Source: Enterococcus sp. HY326
Lineage (GTDB): Bacteria; Bacillota; Bacilli; Lactobacillales; Enterococcaceae
Assembly: GCF_026157065.1 (NCBI RefSeq)
Contig: NZ_JANLGQ010000001.1
Span: forward strand, 434,001-498,000
DNA length: 64,000 nt
Reading direction: 5' to 3'
The position numbers were made by a program, and so were the translations under genes. The notes beneath the pieces are model-generated. The model made no database searches. It had not been told where the DNA came from and saw only the letters and a program-made list of their open reading frames with translations. Shown here in pieces: positions 54,461 to 63,387 of this stretch. The first letter of the stretch is position 1. Each line of letters starts with the position of its first letter.

Positions 54461-54766
54461 TTATTTATCTAATACTTCACCGGTTTTTTTAGAAACACGG
54501 ACTTTTTTGCCATCAACGTCTTGGTAGCCAACACGGCCAGCAACGCCATTAGCGTCTAAGATCATTACATTAGAAACATGAATCGGTGCTTCCGTTTCAA
54601 TGATCCCACCTGCAACAGCTTGAGAAGGTTTTTGATGTTTTTTAACAACATTGACGCCTTCAACGATGACTTTATCTTTTTTAGGAAAAGCTTCTAAAAC
54701 GACGCCTTCCTTATTTTTGTCTTTACCAGTGATAATTTTAACCTTATCGCCTTTTTTAACAAACAT
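54461..54766 (-). CDS. rplX: 50S ribosomal protein L24
   Basis: This 101-aa protein has the KOW motif in [20 protein letters not shown] and continues [20 protein letters not shown]. It is slightly short of the common 103 residues. AGGAGG upstream of ATG 54766. Confidence 0.96.
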   Translation of the reverse strand: MFVKKGDKVKIITGKDKNKEGVVLEAFPKKDKVIVEGVNVVKKHQKPSQAVAGGIIETEAPIHVSNVMILDANGVAGRVGYQDVDGKKVRVSKKTGEVLDK

Positions 54767-54801
54767 GTTAGATTCGCACCTCCTTATGGTTAAACTTCAG
54801 A

Positions 54802-55191
<390 letters not shown>

Positions 55192-55239
55192 TCAAGGAAA
55201 TAAGTTTTTGAAAAACTTAATATAGGAAATTCGTGGTTA

Positions 55240-55503
55240 TTAGATAATAACTGCTTCTTCGACAACTTCTAACAAACGGAAGCGTTTGGTAGCTGACAAT
55301 GGACGAGTTTCCATAATACGCACGATGTCGCCAACTTTTGCAGTGTTGTTTTCATCATGTACTTTGTATTTTTTAGAGTAATTCATGCGTTTGCCGTAGA
55401 TTGGGTGATTCTTCTTAGTTTCGACAGCAACTGTAATAGTTTTGTCCATCTTATCAGATACCACGCGTCCTTGGTAAACTTTGCGTTGATTTCTTTCAGT
55501 CAT
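55240..55503 (-). CDS. rpsQ: 30S ribosomal protein S17
   Basis: This 87-aa protein contains [20 protein letters not shown] and [20 protein letters not shown], diagnostic for S17. GGAGG upstream of ATG 55503. Confidence 0.97.
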   Translation of the reverse strand: MTERNQRKVYQGRVVSDKMDKTITVAVETKKNHPIYGKRMNYSKKYKVHDENNTAKVGDIVRIMETRPLSATKRFRLLEVVEEAVII

Positions 55504-55526
55504 ACGAGTAATGGCCTCCTTCCGAA

Positions 55527-55715
55527 TTAGTTAGCTTGTTCACGCAAAACAGTTTTGATGCGTGCAATCGATTTACGTACTTCTTGAATACGTGCAGTGT
55601 TTTCTAATTGACCTGTTGCTAGTTGGAATCTTAGATTGAACAATTCTTCTTTTAATTGTTTTTCTTGATCAAGCATTTCGGCAGTGGTTAACTCTCTGAT
55701 TTCTTTAACCTTCAT
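55527..55715 (-). CDS. rpmC: 50S ribosomal protein L29
   Basis: This 62-aa protein starts at ATG 55715 ([20 protein letters not shown]) and overlaps the end of rplP by 11 bases. It ends [21 protein letters not shown] serves as ribosome-binding site. A longer frame is discarded. Confidence 0.95.
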   Translation of the reverse strand: MKVKEIRELTTAEMLDQEKQLKEELFNLRFQLATGQLENTARIQEVRKSIARIKTVLREQAN

Positions 55716-56139
55716 TCGATTCACCACCCATTTCCTCACGTTTTACGATCTTAGTTTTAACTGGTAATTTGTGAGAAGCAAGACGTAATGCTTCGCGAGC
55801 AACATCTTCAGGTACGCCAGCGATTTCAAACATGATTTTACCACGTTTAACTGGTGATACCCAACCTTCAGGTGCCCCTTTACCAGAACCCATACGTACC
55901 CCAATAGCTTTGGCAGTATAAGATTTGTGAGGGAAAATTTTAATCCATACTTTCCCACCACGTTTCATGTAACGAGTCATTGCAATACGGGCTGCTTCAA
56001 TTTGGCGGTTAGTGATCCAGTGAGATTCTACAGCTTGTAAGCCGAATTCACCAAATGCTACTTCTTTACCACCTTTAGCTTCCCCACGCATTTTTCCGCG
56101 GAATTCACGACGGTGTTTTACACGTTTAGGTACTAACAT
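55705..56139 (-). CDS. rplP: 50S ribosomal protein L16
   Basis: This 144-aa protein begins [20 protein letters not shown] and contains [20 protein letters not shown], typical of L16. GGAGGG upstream; it follows rpsC by two bases. Confidence 0.97.
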   Translation of the reverse strand: MLVPKRVKHRREFRGKMRGEAKGGKEVAFGEFGLQAVESHWITNRQIEAARIAMTRYMKRGGKVWIKIFPHKSYTAKAIGVRMGSGKGAPEGWVSPVKRGKIMFEIAGVPEDVAREALRLASHKLPVKTKIVKREEMGGESNEG

Positions 56140-56141
56140 GA

Positions 56142-56798
56142 TTAATTCCCTCCTTTCTCAGTGTTCTTTTTAACTGGCAAGATTTCGCCACGGTAGATCC
56201 ACACTTTAACTCCTAGTTTTCCGTATGTTGTGTCTGCTTCTTCCCAAGCATAATCGATATCGGCACGAAGAGTGTGCAATGGAACTGTTCCTTCTGAATA
56301 GCCTTCGCTACGAGCGATATCTGCACCATTCAAACGACCAGAAACTTGAGTTTTGATCCCTTTAGCACCAGAACGCATAGTTCTTTGAATCGCTTGTTTT
56401 TGAGCACGACGGAACGCTACCCGGCTTTCAAGTTGACGGGCAATGCCTTCGCCGACTAATTTTGCATCTAAATCAGGTTTTTTGATTTCAATGATGTTGA
56501 TATGAACTCTTTTACCTGTTAATGTGTTTAATTCTTTTCTTAGGTTTTCGACTTCAGATCCGCCTTTACCGATAACCATTCCTGGCTTAGCTGTGTGGAT
56601 TGAAATGTTTACGCGATTTGCAGCACGTTCAATTTCAACGGTTGACACAGCGGCATCAGCAAGTTTAGTAGCGATAAATTTACGGATTCTTAAATCTTCG
56701 TGTAAGAACTCAGCATACTCTTTTTCAGCATACCATTTTGCATCCCAATCACGGATGATGCCTACACGCATTCCAATTGGATGTACTTTTTGACCCAC
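56142..56798 (-). CDS. rpsC: 30S ribosomal protein S3
   Basis: This 218-aa protein has the KH domain ([20 protein letters not shown]) and the S3 C-terminal region ([20 protein letters not shown]). GTG start at 56798 behind GGAGGG. Confidence 0.97.
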   Translation of the reverse strand: MGQKVHPIGMRVGIIRDWDAKWYAEKEYAEFLHEDLRIRKFIATKLADAAVSTVEIERAANRVNISIHTAKPGMVIGKGGSEVENLRKELNTLTGKRVHINIIEIKKPDLDAKLVGEGIARQLESRVAFRRAQKQAIQRTMRSGAKGIKTQVSGRLNGADIARSEGYSEGTVPLHTLRADIDYAWEEADTTYGKLGVKVWIYRGEILPVKKNTEKGGN

Positions 56799-56811
56799 TG
56801 ATTATCCCTCC

Positions 56812-57159
56812 TTATTTTTCGGATACAACAACTGTAATATGACTTGTACGTTTGTTGATTGGTGATGCTGAACCTTTGGCACGTGGACGGAACCGTTTCA
56901 TAGTTGCGCCTTCGTTGACAAATGCTTCAGATACCACTAAGTTTTCGACATCTAAGTCGAAGTTATTTTCTGCGTTAGCAACTGCGGACATCAAAACTTT
57001 TTCGATGATTCCCGCTGATTTGTTAGGGGTGAATTTCAAGATTGAAATTGCATCCGCTACGCTTTTCCCTCTGATAAGGTCAATTACTAGACGTGCTTTA
57101 CGAGGTGAAGTGCGAACTGTTTTAGCAGTTGCTTTTGCTGATGTGATTTGTTCTGCCAT
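56812..57159 (-). CDS. rplV: 50S ribosomal protein L22
   Basis: This 115-aa protein starts at ATG 57159 ([20 protein letters not shown]), with GGGGAGG upstream; seven extra codons before it are discarded. The [20 protein letters not shown] signature is present. Confidence 0.97.
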   Translation of the reverse strand: MAEQITSAKATAKTVRTSPRKARLVIDLIRGKSVADAISILKFTPNKSAGIIEKVLMSAVANAENNFDLDVENLVVSEAFVNEGATMKRFRPRAKGSASPINKRTSHITVVVSEK

Positions 57160-57182
57160 TAGACTGTTTCCTCCCCTCAAAA

Positions 57183-57461
57183 TTAGCGTCTAGTTTTCTT
57201 ATCGTCAGCCGCGTGACCGCGATAAGTTCTAGTTGGTGCAAATTCACCTAATTTATGTCCTACCATGTCTTCTTGGATGTAAACTGGTACGTGTTTACGT
57301 CCATCATAAACAGCGATAGTGTAGCCTACAAAACTTGGAAAAATTGTTGAACGACGAGACCAAGTTCTAATAACTTTTTTCTTTTCAGCACCTGCTTGAG
57401 CTTCAACTTTCTTCATTAAATGCTCATCAGCGAAAGGTCCTTTTTTCAAACTACGACCCAT
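57183..57461 (-). CDS. rpsS: 30S ribosomal protein S19
   Basis: This 92-aa protein begins [20 protein letters not shown] and ends [20 protein letters not shown] plus a short basic tail, as S19 does. GAGGAGG upstream. Confidence 0.97.
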   Translation of the reverse strand: MGRSLKKGPFADEHLMKKVEAQAGAEKKKVIRTWSRRSTIFPSFVGYTIAVYDGRKHVPVYIQEDMVGHKLGEFAPTRTYRGHAADDKKTRR

Positions 57462-57503
57462 GGTGAACCTCCTCTCAAAATTTGAAACACATGGTCAAAT
57501 AGA

Positions 57504-58337
57504 TTATTTAGCTTTACGACGACGAACGATAAGTTTGTCAGAAGCAGCTTTTTTATTACGGGTTTTGTAACCAAGAGCTGGTTGGCCCCAAGGTGAAACT
57601 GGTGCTTTACGTCCGATTGGCGCTTTACCTTCACCACCACCGTGTGGGTGATCGTTAGGGTTCATTACGCTACCACGTACAGTTGGACGTTTACGCATCC
57701 AACGAGAGCGACCCGCTTTACCGATATTGATTAATTCGTGTTGTTCGTTACCGACAGAACCAATTGTTGCTCTAGCTGCTGCCAAGATCATGCGAACTTC
57801 ACCAGAGTTCAAACGGATTAATACGTATTTGCCTTCTTTACCAAGTACTTGAGCACTTGTTCCAGCTGAACGAATCAATTGTCCGCCTTTACCAGGTTTC
57901 ATTTCAATGTTGTGAATCACAGTACCCACTGGGATATTTTCTAATGGAAGTGCGTTTCCTACTTTGATATCGGCTTCTGGTCCAGATACCACAGTCATGC
58001 CCACTTCTAATCCTTTAGGTGCTAAGATGTATGCTTTTACTCCATCTTCGTAATGAACTAACGCGATGTTAGCAGAACGATTTGGATCATACTCGATTGT
58101 TTTAACATGTGCGACAACGTTATCTTTATTACGTTTGAAGTCGATCATGCGGTATTGGCGCTTGTGGCCGCCACCTTGATGACGAACAGTAATACGTCCG
58201 TTGTTGTTACGACCGGCATTGTTTTTCAAAGGCTGTAACAATGTTTTTTCAGGTGTTGAAGTTGTGATTTCAGCAAAATCAGAACCTGTCATGTTACGAC
58301 GGCCGTTTGTCGTAGGTTTGTACTTTTTAATCGCCAC
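57504..58337 (-). CDS. rplB: 50S ribosomal protein L2
   Basis: This 277-aa protein begins (V)[20 protein letters not shown] after a GTG start and contains the L2 active-region signature [27 protein letters not shown] upstream of 58337. Confidence 0.97.
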   Translation of the reverse strand: MAIKKYKPTTNGRRNMTGSDFAEITTSTPEKTLLQPLKNNAGRNNNGRITVRHQGGGHKRQYRMIDFKRNKDNVVAHVKTIEYDPNRSANIALVHYEDGVKAYILAPKGLEVGMTVVSGPEADIKVGNALPLENIPVGTVIHNIEMKPGKGGQLIRSAGTSAQVLGKEGKYVLIRLNSGEVRMILAAARATIGSVGNEQHELINIGKAGRSRWMRKRPTVRGSVMNPNDHPHGGGEGKAPIGRKAPVSPWGQPALGYKTRNKKAASDKLIVRRRKAK

Positions 58338-58375
58338 GTCTTATTCCCTCCTATATAGTCAATTAGTCAATCAGC

Positions 58376-58666
58376 TTATTCAGCTTCGAAAATTTGGATT
58401 TCTTTTGAATCAGCAGTTAAAGTAATGACTGCTTTCCGACGTTTTCTAGTATAACCAGCGTATTTGCCCATCCGTTTGAATTTAGGATGCACGTTGATAA
58501 TGTTCACGTTGGCAACTTTTACTCCGTCAAAGGCAGCTTCAACAGCTTGTTTCACTAAAGTTTTGTTAGCGCGGGTATCCACTTCAAAAGTGTATTTCTT
58601 TTCATCCATGGCAAGCATAGATTTTTCAGTGATAACCGGGCGTTTGATTACGTCTAATAAGTTCAT
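58376..58666 (-). CDS. rplW: 50S ribosomal protein L23
   Basis: This 96-aa protein contains [20 protein letters not shown] and [20 protein letters not shown], typical of L23. Its ATG overlaps the rplD stop (TAATG), so translation is coupled. Confidence 0.97.
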   Translation of the reverse strand: MNLLDVIKRPVITEKSMLAMDEKKYTFEVDTRANKTLVKQAVEAAFDGVKVANVNIINVHPKFKRMGKYAGYTRKRRKAVITLTADSKEIQIFEAE

Positions 58667-59289
58667 TATGCAAGCACCTCCTCAATTTGAGTAAGAGCAG
58701 TTTGCGTTGCTAACATTTTATCGCTAGAGACTACATCTAAAACGCTAATGTTGTCAGAGAAGACAACAGAAACATTTGGTAAGTTACGAGCTGATAAAGC
58801 AGCAAAGTCATTGTCAGTTTCAACAACTACCAATACTTTAGAGTCAATAGCTAATTTAGCTAATACTTCTTTGAATTCTTTAGTTTTTGGTGCTTCGAAG
58901 GCTAACCCTTCAACTGCTACCAAATTATTTGCAGCAACTTTTTCTGATAATACAGATTTCATTGCTAAACGACGAACTTTTTTAGGAAGTTTGTAGCTGT
59001 AAGAACGTGGTGTTGGTCCGAAGACTACGCCACCTCCACGCCATTGTGGTGAACGGATTGAACCTTGACGAGCACGACCAGTTCCTTTTTGACGCCATGG
59101 TTTGCGACCACCGCCACGAACGGCACTGCGATTTTTAACAGCGTGTGTTCCTTGTCTTAATGAAGCGCGTTGCATGATGATGGCATCGTAGACAACACTT
59201 TCATTAGGTTCGATTCCGAAGATTTCTTCATTTAATGTGATTTCGCCATTTTGGCTACCATCTTGTTTGAATAATGCTACATTCGGCAT
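58666..59289 (-). CDS. rplD: 50S ribosomal protein L4
   Basis: This 207-aa protein contains the L4 signature around [20 protein letters not shown]. In several bacteria L4 also represses the S10 operon by binding its leader; whether that happens here is unknown. GGAGG lies upstream of ATG 59289. Confidence 0.97.
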   Translation of the reverse strand: MPNVALFKQDGSQNGEITLNEEIFGIEPNESVVYDAIIMQRASLRQGTHAVKNRSAVRGGGRKPWRQKGTGRARQGSIRSPQWRGGGVVFGPTPRSYSYKLPKKVRRLAMKSVLSEKVAANNLVAVEGLAFEAPKTKEFKEVLAKLAIDSKVLVVVETDNDFAALSARNLPNVSVVFSDNISVLDVVSSDKMLATQTALTQIEEVLA

Positions 59290-59317
59290 TCCTTAGTTCC
59301 TCCTTCCTCTACTTAAA

Positions 59318-59947
59318 TTATTTAGCTTTCACAGCTTGTTTGATTGTGATTAAAGATTTTTTAGCTCCTGGAACATTTCCTTTAATAAGGATAACGTTAC
59401 GGTCTAAGTCAACGCGAACAATTTCCAAGTTTTGGATTGTAATGCGTTGGCCACCCATCCGACCAGCAAGCTTTTTATTTTTGAATACACGGTTAGGTGC
59501 AACTGGACCCATTGACCCAGGACGACGATGGTAACGAGAACCGTGAGCCATTGGTCCGCGGCTTTGGCCGTGGCGTTTAATAGCACCTTGGAATCCTTTA
59601 CCCTTTGACGTACCTGTCACATCAACGATATCTCCTGCTTGGAAAATATCTACCTTAACTTCTTTTCCTACTTCATATTCTCCTAGCTCAACATCTTTGA
59701 ATTCTCGAATGAAGCGCTTAGGAGCCGTGTTTGCTTTTGCAACATGACCTTTCGCAGGTTTGTTTGCCAATACTTCACGTAAATCTTGGTAACCAACTTG
59801 AACAGCTTCGTAGCCGTCATTTTCCATTGTCTTCAGTTGTAATACAACGTTAGGCGTAGCTTCCACTACAGTTACTGGAATAAGTTCACCAGATTCAGTA
59901 AAGATTTGGGTCATCCCCACTTTTTTCCCTAAGATTCCTTTGGTCAT
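59318..59947 (-). CDS. rplC: 50S ribosomal protein L3
   Basis: This 209-aa protein begins [20 protein letters not shown] and contains [20 protein letters not shown], diagnostic for L3. GGAGG upstream; it follows rpsJ by 27 bases. Confidence 0.97.
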   Translation of the reverse strand: MTKGILGKKVGMTQIFTESGELIPVTVVEATPNVVLQLKTMENDGYEAVQVGYQDLREVLANKPAKGHVAKANTAPKRFIREFKDVELGEYEVGKEVKVDIFQAGDIVDVTGTSKGKGFQGAIKRHGQSRGPMAHGSRYHRRPGSMGPVAPNRVFKNKKLAGRMGGQRITIQNLEIVRVDLDRNVILIKGNVPGAKKSLITIKQAVKAK

Positions 59948-59974
59948 GAGTACACCTCCATCTTAATTAGATTT

Positions 59975-60283
59975 TTATAGTTTGATTTCAATGTTTACAC
60001 CAGATGGTAAGTCAAGCTTCATTAAAGCATCGACAGTTTTTGGTGTAGGATTCACAATGTCAATCAGACGCTTGTGAGTACGCATTTCGAATTGTTCGCG
60101 TGAATCTTTGTATTTATGAGTCGCACGAATAACTGTGTAAAGACTGCGTTCAGTTGGTAATGGAATTGGACCAGACACGCTAGCTCCAGTTCTTTTTGCA
60201 GTTTCCACGATTTTATCCGCTGATTGGTCTAAAATACGGTGTTCATACGCTTTTAAACGGATACGAATTTTTTGTTTTGCCAT
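59975..60283 (-). CDS. rpsJ: 30S ribosomal protein S10
   Basis: This 102-aa protein starts at ATG 60283 ([20 protein letters not shown]), with AAGGAGGG upstream; a 36-codon upstream extension through the leader is discarded. It is the first gene of the S10 operon and also takes part in transcription antitermination (NusE). Confidence 0.97.
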   Translation of the reverse strand: MAKQKIRIRLKAYEHRILDQSADKIVETAKRTGASVSGPIPLPTERSLYTVIRATHKYKDSREQFEMRTHKRLIDIVNPTPKTVDALMKLDLPSGVNIEIKL

Positions 60284-60454
60284 CTTGTTCCCTCCTTCGC
60301 CTATTTTGAAAAGTAGACATAGCTCCACGAAAATCTCCGACAAGCACGTTCGTGGCAAAGCGCCCGGGCGTGTCGCAACCTCTCGTTTCAAAGCCGGCAG
60401 AATTATTTCTATCCTGCCAGTGCTGAGTACATACCTGTAAACAGCGCCTTTGTC
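60284..60454 (-). promoter_or_regulatory. S10 operon mRNA leader
   Basis: About 170 transcribed bases lie before rpsJ. A hairpin CCACGAA/TTCGTGG (within about 60328-60356) and GC-rich flanking sequence suggest a structured leader that could carry autogenous control. No match to a named leader could be tested. Confidence 0.45.
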
Positions 60455-60483
60455 ATTATATTATAGAAAAAGCTTCAAAGCAA
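60455..60483 (-). promoter_or_regulatory. S10 operon promoter
   Basis: On the minus strand TTGCTT (60483-60478), a 17-base spacer and TATAAT (60460-60455), a strong sigma-A promoter for the ribosomal supercluster. Confidence 0.8.
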
Positions 60484-60559
60484 GTATTTTTTTCAGAAAA
60501 ACTCAGGATTTCCAAGCATTTTCAAAACCTTAGATTTTCTTTCGTAACTCATGAATATA

Positions 60560-60740
60560 TATAATAGAAGAAACAAGTTTTCAACTGGCATGAACACTTT
60601 CAAACTAGTCTTTTAATTGAACTTCGTGCCGTCACAAAAAAAGCATCTCTGTATAAATGATTTTTTATTCGTTGGCGGAGAAAAAAATTTCAATGGTTTT
60701 TGCACTGAACTGTGATTTTCTCTATTATAATAGAAGAAAC
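60560..60740. repeat. 15-base direct repeat around divergent promoters
   Basis: TATAATAGAAGAAAC occurs at 60560-60574 and 60726-60740. The second copy contains the -10 region of the small DUF3977-like gene. The gap holds no other gene. Confidence 0.5.
60700..60728 (+). promoter_or_regulatory. Promoter of the 79-aa gene
   Basis: TTGCAC (60700-60705), 17 bases, TATTAT (60723-60728), about 65 bases upstream of ATG 60795. TATAAT at 60726 gives an alternative with a 20-base spacer. Confidence 0.5.
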
Positions 60741-60794
60741 TTGTTTATGAAGAGGACAAACAAGTACTTTTTTATAATCAGAAGAGGTTGCCAG

Positions 60795-61034
60795 ATGAAA
60801 AAATATTATGAAATTGGCTTTGGTAATACCTGGTGGTGCCGGACAGAAATCGAGCAGGCTGACGGCAGCGAGGAGGAAACGAAAGGCTTTGTCGGTGAAT
60901 TAAAATTTGTTTCCTGCTATCTCAGAATTTGGCTAGGGAAAAAGGTCGTCATTCTTGATTCAAAAGAAGGCCTGAAAATTTCCACAAAATCCCGGCGAGC
61001 TGTCAAATTAATTTTGGGAATACATTCCCTTTAA
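60795..61034 (+). CDS. Small DUF3977-like protein
   Basis: This 79-aa protein begins MKKYYEIGFGNTWWCRTEIE and contains a KGFVGELKF segment and RIWLGKKVVILDSKEGLK, resembling the DUF3977 family from memory. Function is unknown. I use ATG 60795, with AGAGG seven bases upstream; a longer in-frame reading overlaps the promoter. It is monocistronic and converges on the histidine phosphatase gene. Confidence 0.75.
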   Translation: MKKYYEIGFGNTWWCRTEIEQADGSEEETKGFVGELKFVSCYLRIWLGKKVVILDSKEGLKISTKSRRAVKLILGIHSL

Positions 61035-61062
61035 GATCAGCCGGGATTACCAAACTTTTTTC

Positions 61063-61632
61063 TTATTTAGATAAGCCATTCGCTAATAAGCTAGGGGAAA
61101 AATTAAGCAATTTCCCCTCATCAGAGAACTCTCCCACAAAGATATCAGGCATCTGCATCCGTTTAAAATCTTGATAAGCAAATTTCCCGCTTGTAATTTC
61201 GTTAAACAGACAAGCTAGGGCAGTCCCGTGGCCAGCAATTATAATATTGCCAGAGGAAGTTGCCAGAATTTCTGAAAAAATCTGGCTCATGTGCAGAGTC
61301 ACTTCAGCCAAAGCTTCCCCTCCAGCTAATTTGTAAGAAAAGTCTTGCCATTGGGCAGCTGTGAAGCTATCAAAATCAGCCAGCCAAGTGCCAATCGCTC
61401 GTTCCCGCAAAGCAGACTTTTCGCTGATTGGCAGATTGTAATAGTCTGCCAGTGGTCGAACTGTGGCTTGCGCCCGTTCATAGGGACTTGCATAAATGTG
61501 CTGAATGGCAACTTCAGAAAAGAGGGGCACTAGCTTTTCAGCCAGTCTAGTTCCCTCTTTTGTCAAAGGGGCATTTTCAGAATGCACCCGACTATCTCGA
61601 ATAGAATGTCGAATAAAATACACTTGCCGCAT
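61063..61632 (-). CDS. Histidine phosphatase superfamily protein
   Basis: This 189-aa enzyme has the catalytic H9 in FIRHSIRD (the classic RHG triad reads RHS), a second arginine region (YASPYERAQATVRPLADYYN, about 55-75) and the second catalytic His in IIIAGHGTALACL. Members include phosphoglycerate-mutase-like phosphatases. The substrate is not clear. ATG at 61632. Confidence 0.85.
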   Translation of the reverse strand: MRQVYFIRHSIRDSRVHSENAPLTKEGTRLAEKLVPLFSEVAIQHIYASPYERAQATVRPLADYYNLPISEKSALRERAIGTWLADFDSFTAAQWQDFSYKLAGGEALAEVTLHMSQIFSEILATSSGNIIIAGHGTALACLFNEITSGKFAYQDFKRMQMPDIFVGEFSDEGKLLNFSPSLLANGLSK

Positions 61633-61764
61633 TACTTATCACCTCGTCTGATACTTTCACAGATATAGATTCATTGCTTTGATTATACTACAAACCGCTC
61701 ATTCAATTTTACCCTAGGATGCATTGAAATTTTGTGCTAACTGAGCTACCTTACCTATGGATCG
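61633..61764. other. Gap between the phosphatase and the toxin locus
   Basis: AT-rich sequence that should hold the phosphatase promoter on the minus strand. Nothing else recognised. Confidence 0.35.
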
Positions 61765-61793
61765 TTGAAAAATGGGGGGAACTATGCTATATT
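61765..61793 (+). promoter_or_regulatory. Promoter of the antitoxin RNA
   Basis: TTGAAA (61765-61770), 17 bases, TATATT (61788-61793) with an extended -10 TGC at 61785-61787. It points into the Fst locus, convergent with the toxin gene, and serves no protein gene. Confidence 0.7.
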
Positions 61794-61799
61794 TAAGTT

Positions 61800-61862
61800 G
61801 CGACGTGTAAAAACTAATGAGCACAACATGAAAGCCCTACTCATGCCGGAGTAGGGCTTTAC
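61800..61862 (+). ncRNA. Putative antisense antitoxin RNA (RNA II type)
   Basis: The predicted transcript is about 60 bases, from just after the promoter to the shared terminator. It carries GTGTAAAAACTAAT (61805-61818), which occurs again at 62001-62014 on the same strand, i.e. in the opposite sense to the start of the toxin mRNA. It can therefore base-pair with the toxin message. This matches the architecture of Fst/par loci; ends are inferred. Confidence 0.7.
61831..61860. terminator. Bidirectional terminator of the Fst locus
   Basis: AAAGCCCTACTC (61831-61842) pairs perfectly with GAGTAGGGCTTT (61849-61860). Toxin mRNA and antitoxin RNA converge on it. Confidence 0.85.
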
Positions 61863-61866
61863 TTTT

Positions 61867-61888
61867 CACCAGTGGCGACACTACTGGC
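61867..61888. repeat. Small hairpin between toxin stop and terminator
   Basis: CCAGT near 61869 pairs with ACTGG near 61884 around GGCGACACT. In Fst-type loci this part of the message is a contact site for the antisense RNA; that role here is inferred. Confidence 0.4.
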
Positions 61889-61911
61889 GCATGGGTTAAT
61901 CCAGCAACTGC

Positions 61912-62022
61912 TTAGTCATCTTTACGATTAGTTAACCAATAATCGAATAGTGAATTCACTATTCCGACAATAACACCTGTTACAATCGGACAGAGGACCA
62001 GTGTAAAAACTAATTTCAACAC
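61912..62022 (-). CDS. fst: Fst-family type I toxin peptide
   Basis: A 36-aa peptide is encoded from GTG 62022 to TAA 61912, with GGAGG six bases upstream. It has a hydrophobic N-terminal two-thirds (LKLVFTLVLCPIVTGVIVG) and the typical Fst C-terminus with Trp and basic residues (LFDYWLTNRKDD). Fst-type peptides (pAD1 par and relatives) insert into the membrane and arrest growth when not repressed by an antisense RNA. An antisense promoter, shared terminator and matching repeats surround it. TTG 62019 is an alternative start. Confidence 0.85.
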   Translation of the reverse strand: MLKLVFTLVLCPIVTGVIVGIVNSLFDYWLTNRKDD

Positions 62023-62072
62023 ACAACACCTCCTTACGGGGCAGTTGCCTGTGAATTAGTTTTTCCATTATA
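62005..62072 (-). promoter_or_regulatory. Toxin promoter and start-sequestering 5' stem
   Basis: TATAAT (62072-62067, minus strand) is a likely -10 about 45 bases before the start. The mRNA just downstream reads AAAAACTAATT (from 62064), which pairs perfectly with AATTAGTTTTT at the beginning of the coding region (62015-62005). The 11-bp stem encloses the ribosome-binding site and start codon, like the 5' stem-loop of pAD1 RNA I. A -35 is not clear. Confidence 0.65.
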
Positions 62073-62111
62073 AATTACGCAGCAACGCCTTTTTACCCAT
62101 GAACGTCTCAA

Positions 62112-62194
62112 CAAAAAGCTGTTTCCTATTTAGAAATCCTTTTGCCAACAACAAAGGTTATTGGTAAGGGATTCAATAGGAAACAGCTTTTTTG
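62112..62194. terminator. Terminator of the ornithine carbamoyltransferase gene
   Basis: AAAAAGCTGTTTCCTATT (62113-62130) is repeated inversely at 62175-62192, with T runs on both sides. It lies three bases past the argF stop. Confidence 0.9.
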
Positions 62195-62196
62195 TT

Positions 62197-63216
62197 TTAA
62201 ACCTTTGGAATAAATAAATTTCCTAAGGTTGCCGCCATAATCGCTTTGATTGAATGCATCCGATTCTCAGCCTGTTCAAACTGTTTAGCAAAAGGACTGT
62301 TGAAGACCTCATCAGTGATTTCCATCTCAGTCAGGCCAAATTCATTAAAAATTTTCTGGCCATACTCAGTTTGCGTATCATGAAAAGCCGGCAGGCAATG
62401 CAGAACAATCAAGTTACCTCCTTGATTGCCGGTTGCCGCCACCATCTCACTGTTAATTTGATAAGGTTGCAGCGCTTCAATCCGCTCAGCAAATTTATCT
62501 TCTTCCCCCATTGATACCCAAACATCAGTATACAAAACATTAGCGCCTTTGACACCCGTTTGAATATCGTCAGTAATCAACAGCTGGGCCCCAGAATCTT
62601 TAGCAAACCCTTGGGCTAATTCAACAACTTCTTTAGCTGGTTGAAGGGATTGTGGTGAAACAATCCGCATATGAACACCTAAAATAGCTCCTGTTACTAA
62701 AAGACTATTCGCCATATTGTTACGTCCGTCCCCCACATAAGTAAACGTGATGTCAGCTAGGCTGCCAAAATTTTCTTTCACCGTCATGAAGTCAGCAATC
62801 ATCTGAGTTGGATGCCACAGATCAGTTAGGCCATTCCAGACCGGCACTCCAGAATATTTCGCCAAGTCCGCGACAACCTGTTGGCTAAAGCCGCGAAACT
62901 CAATTCCATCAAACATGCTACCTAAAACCTGAGCAGTATCAGCAACGGATTCTTTTTTCCCTAGTTGAATATCCTGTGCCCCTAAAAATTCCGGATGGGC
63001 CCCTAAGTCATTTGCTGCAACCGTAAAAGCGGCCCGTGTTCGTGTCGAAGTTTTTTCAAATAATAATGCAATATTTTTCCCTGCTAAATATTGATGGGGA
63101 ATATTTTTTTGTTTCAGCTCTTTTAAATGCAGCGCAAAATCAATTAAGTGCAACAATTCCGCTTGGCTAAAATCTTTTTCAGCTAAAAAACTTTTTCCTT
63201 GAAAAATCGAATTCAT
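62197..63216 (-). CDS. argF: Ornithine carbamoyltransferase
   Basis: This 339-aa enzyme makes citrulline from ornithine and carbamoyl phosphate, or runs in reverse in the arginine deiminase pathway. Motifs are STRTR (S57-R61), HPTQ, SMGEE and HCLP. ATG 63216 with AGAGG eight bases upstream gives the family length; 11 earlier codons are discarded. No other arginine gene adjoins it. An ARG-box-like operator upstream and argR elsewhere in the window suggest arginine control. It could be arcB instead of argF by function. Confidence 0.93.
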   Translation of the reverse strand: MNSIFQGKSFLAEKDFSQAELLHLIDFALHLKELKQKNIPHQYLAGKNIALLFEKTSTRTRAAFTVAANDLGAHPEFLGAQDIQLGKKESVADTAQVLGSMFDGIEFRGFSQQVVADLAKYSGVPVWNGLTDLWHPTQMIADFMTVKENFGSLADITFTYVGDGRNNMANSLLVTGAILGVHMRIVSPQSLQPAKEVVELAQGFAKDSGAQLLITDDIQTGVKGANVLYTDVWVSMGEEDKFAERIEALQPYQINSEMVAATGNQGGNLIVLHCLPAFHDTQTEYGQKIFNEFGLTEMEITDEVFNSPFAKQFEQAENRMHSIKAIMAATLGNLFIPKV

Positions 63217-63250
63217 AATCTCTACCTCTTCATTTGTTTGTTTATACATT

Positions 63251-63256
63251 ATTATA
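63251..63256 (-). promoter_or_regulatory. -10 of the ornithine carbamoyltransferase promoter
   Basis: TATAAT on the minus strand, 35 bases before the ATG. A -35 at about 63274-63279 is a poor match (CTGGAT), which would fit an activated or regulated promoter. Confidence 0.5.
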
Positions 63257-63284
63257 CATAAAAAAACTTAAATATCCAGTATTT

Positions 63285-63300
63285 TTAAATAATTATTCAA
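63285..63300. promoter_or_regulatory. ARG-box-like ArgR operator
   Basis: The minus strand reads TTGAATAATTATTTAA, close to the ARG-box consensus built on TGAATWWWWATTCA. It lies just upstream of the -35 position of the ornithine carbamoyltransferase gene, in the gap shared with the divergent response regulator. Confidence 0.55.
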
Positions 63301-63387
63301 CTCAAGAAAATCTTTTCCTTTAGAATATGGCATTAGCGCATTTCATGATAAAATGTTAATCAAAATGGTTAAAAAAGGTTGATGCAA

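Noticed and set aside
60284-60391. N-terminal extension of rpsJ into the leader
   Set aside because: The extra 36 codons have no family support; the ATG at 60283 has the correct ribosome-binding site and length.
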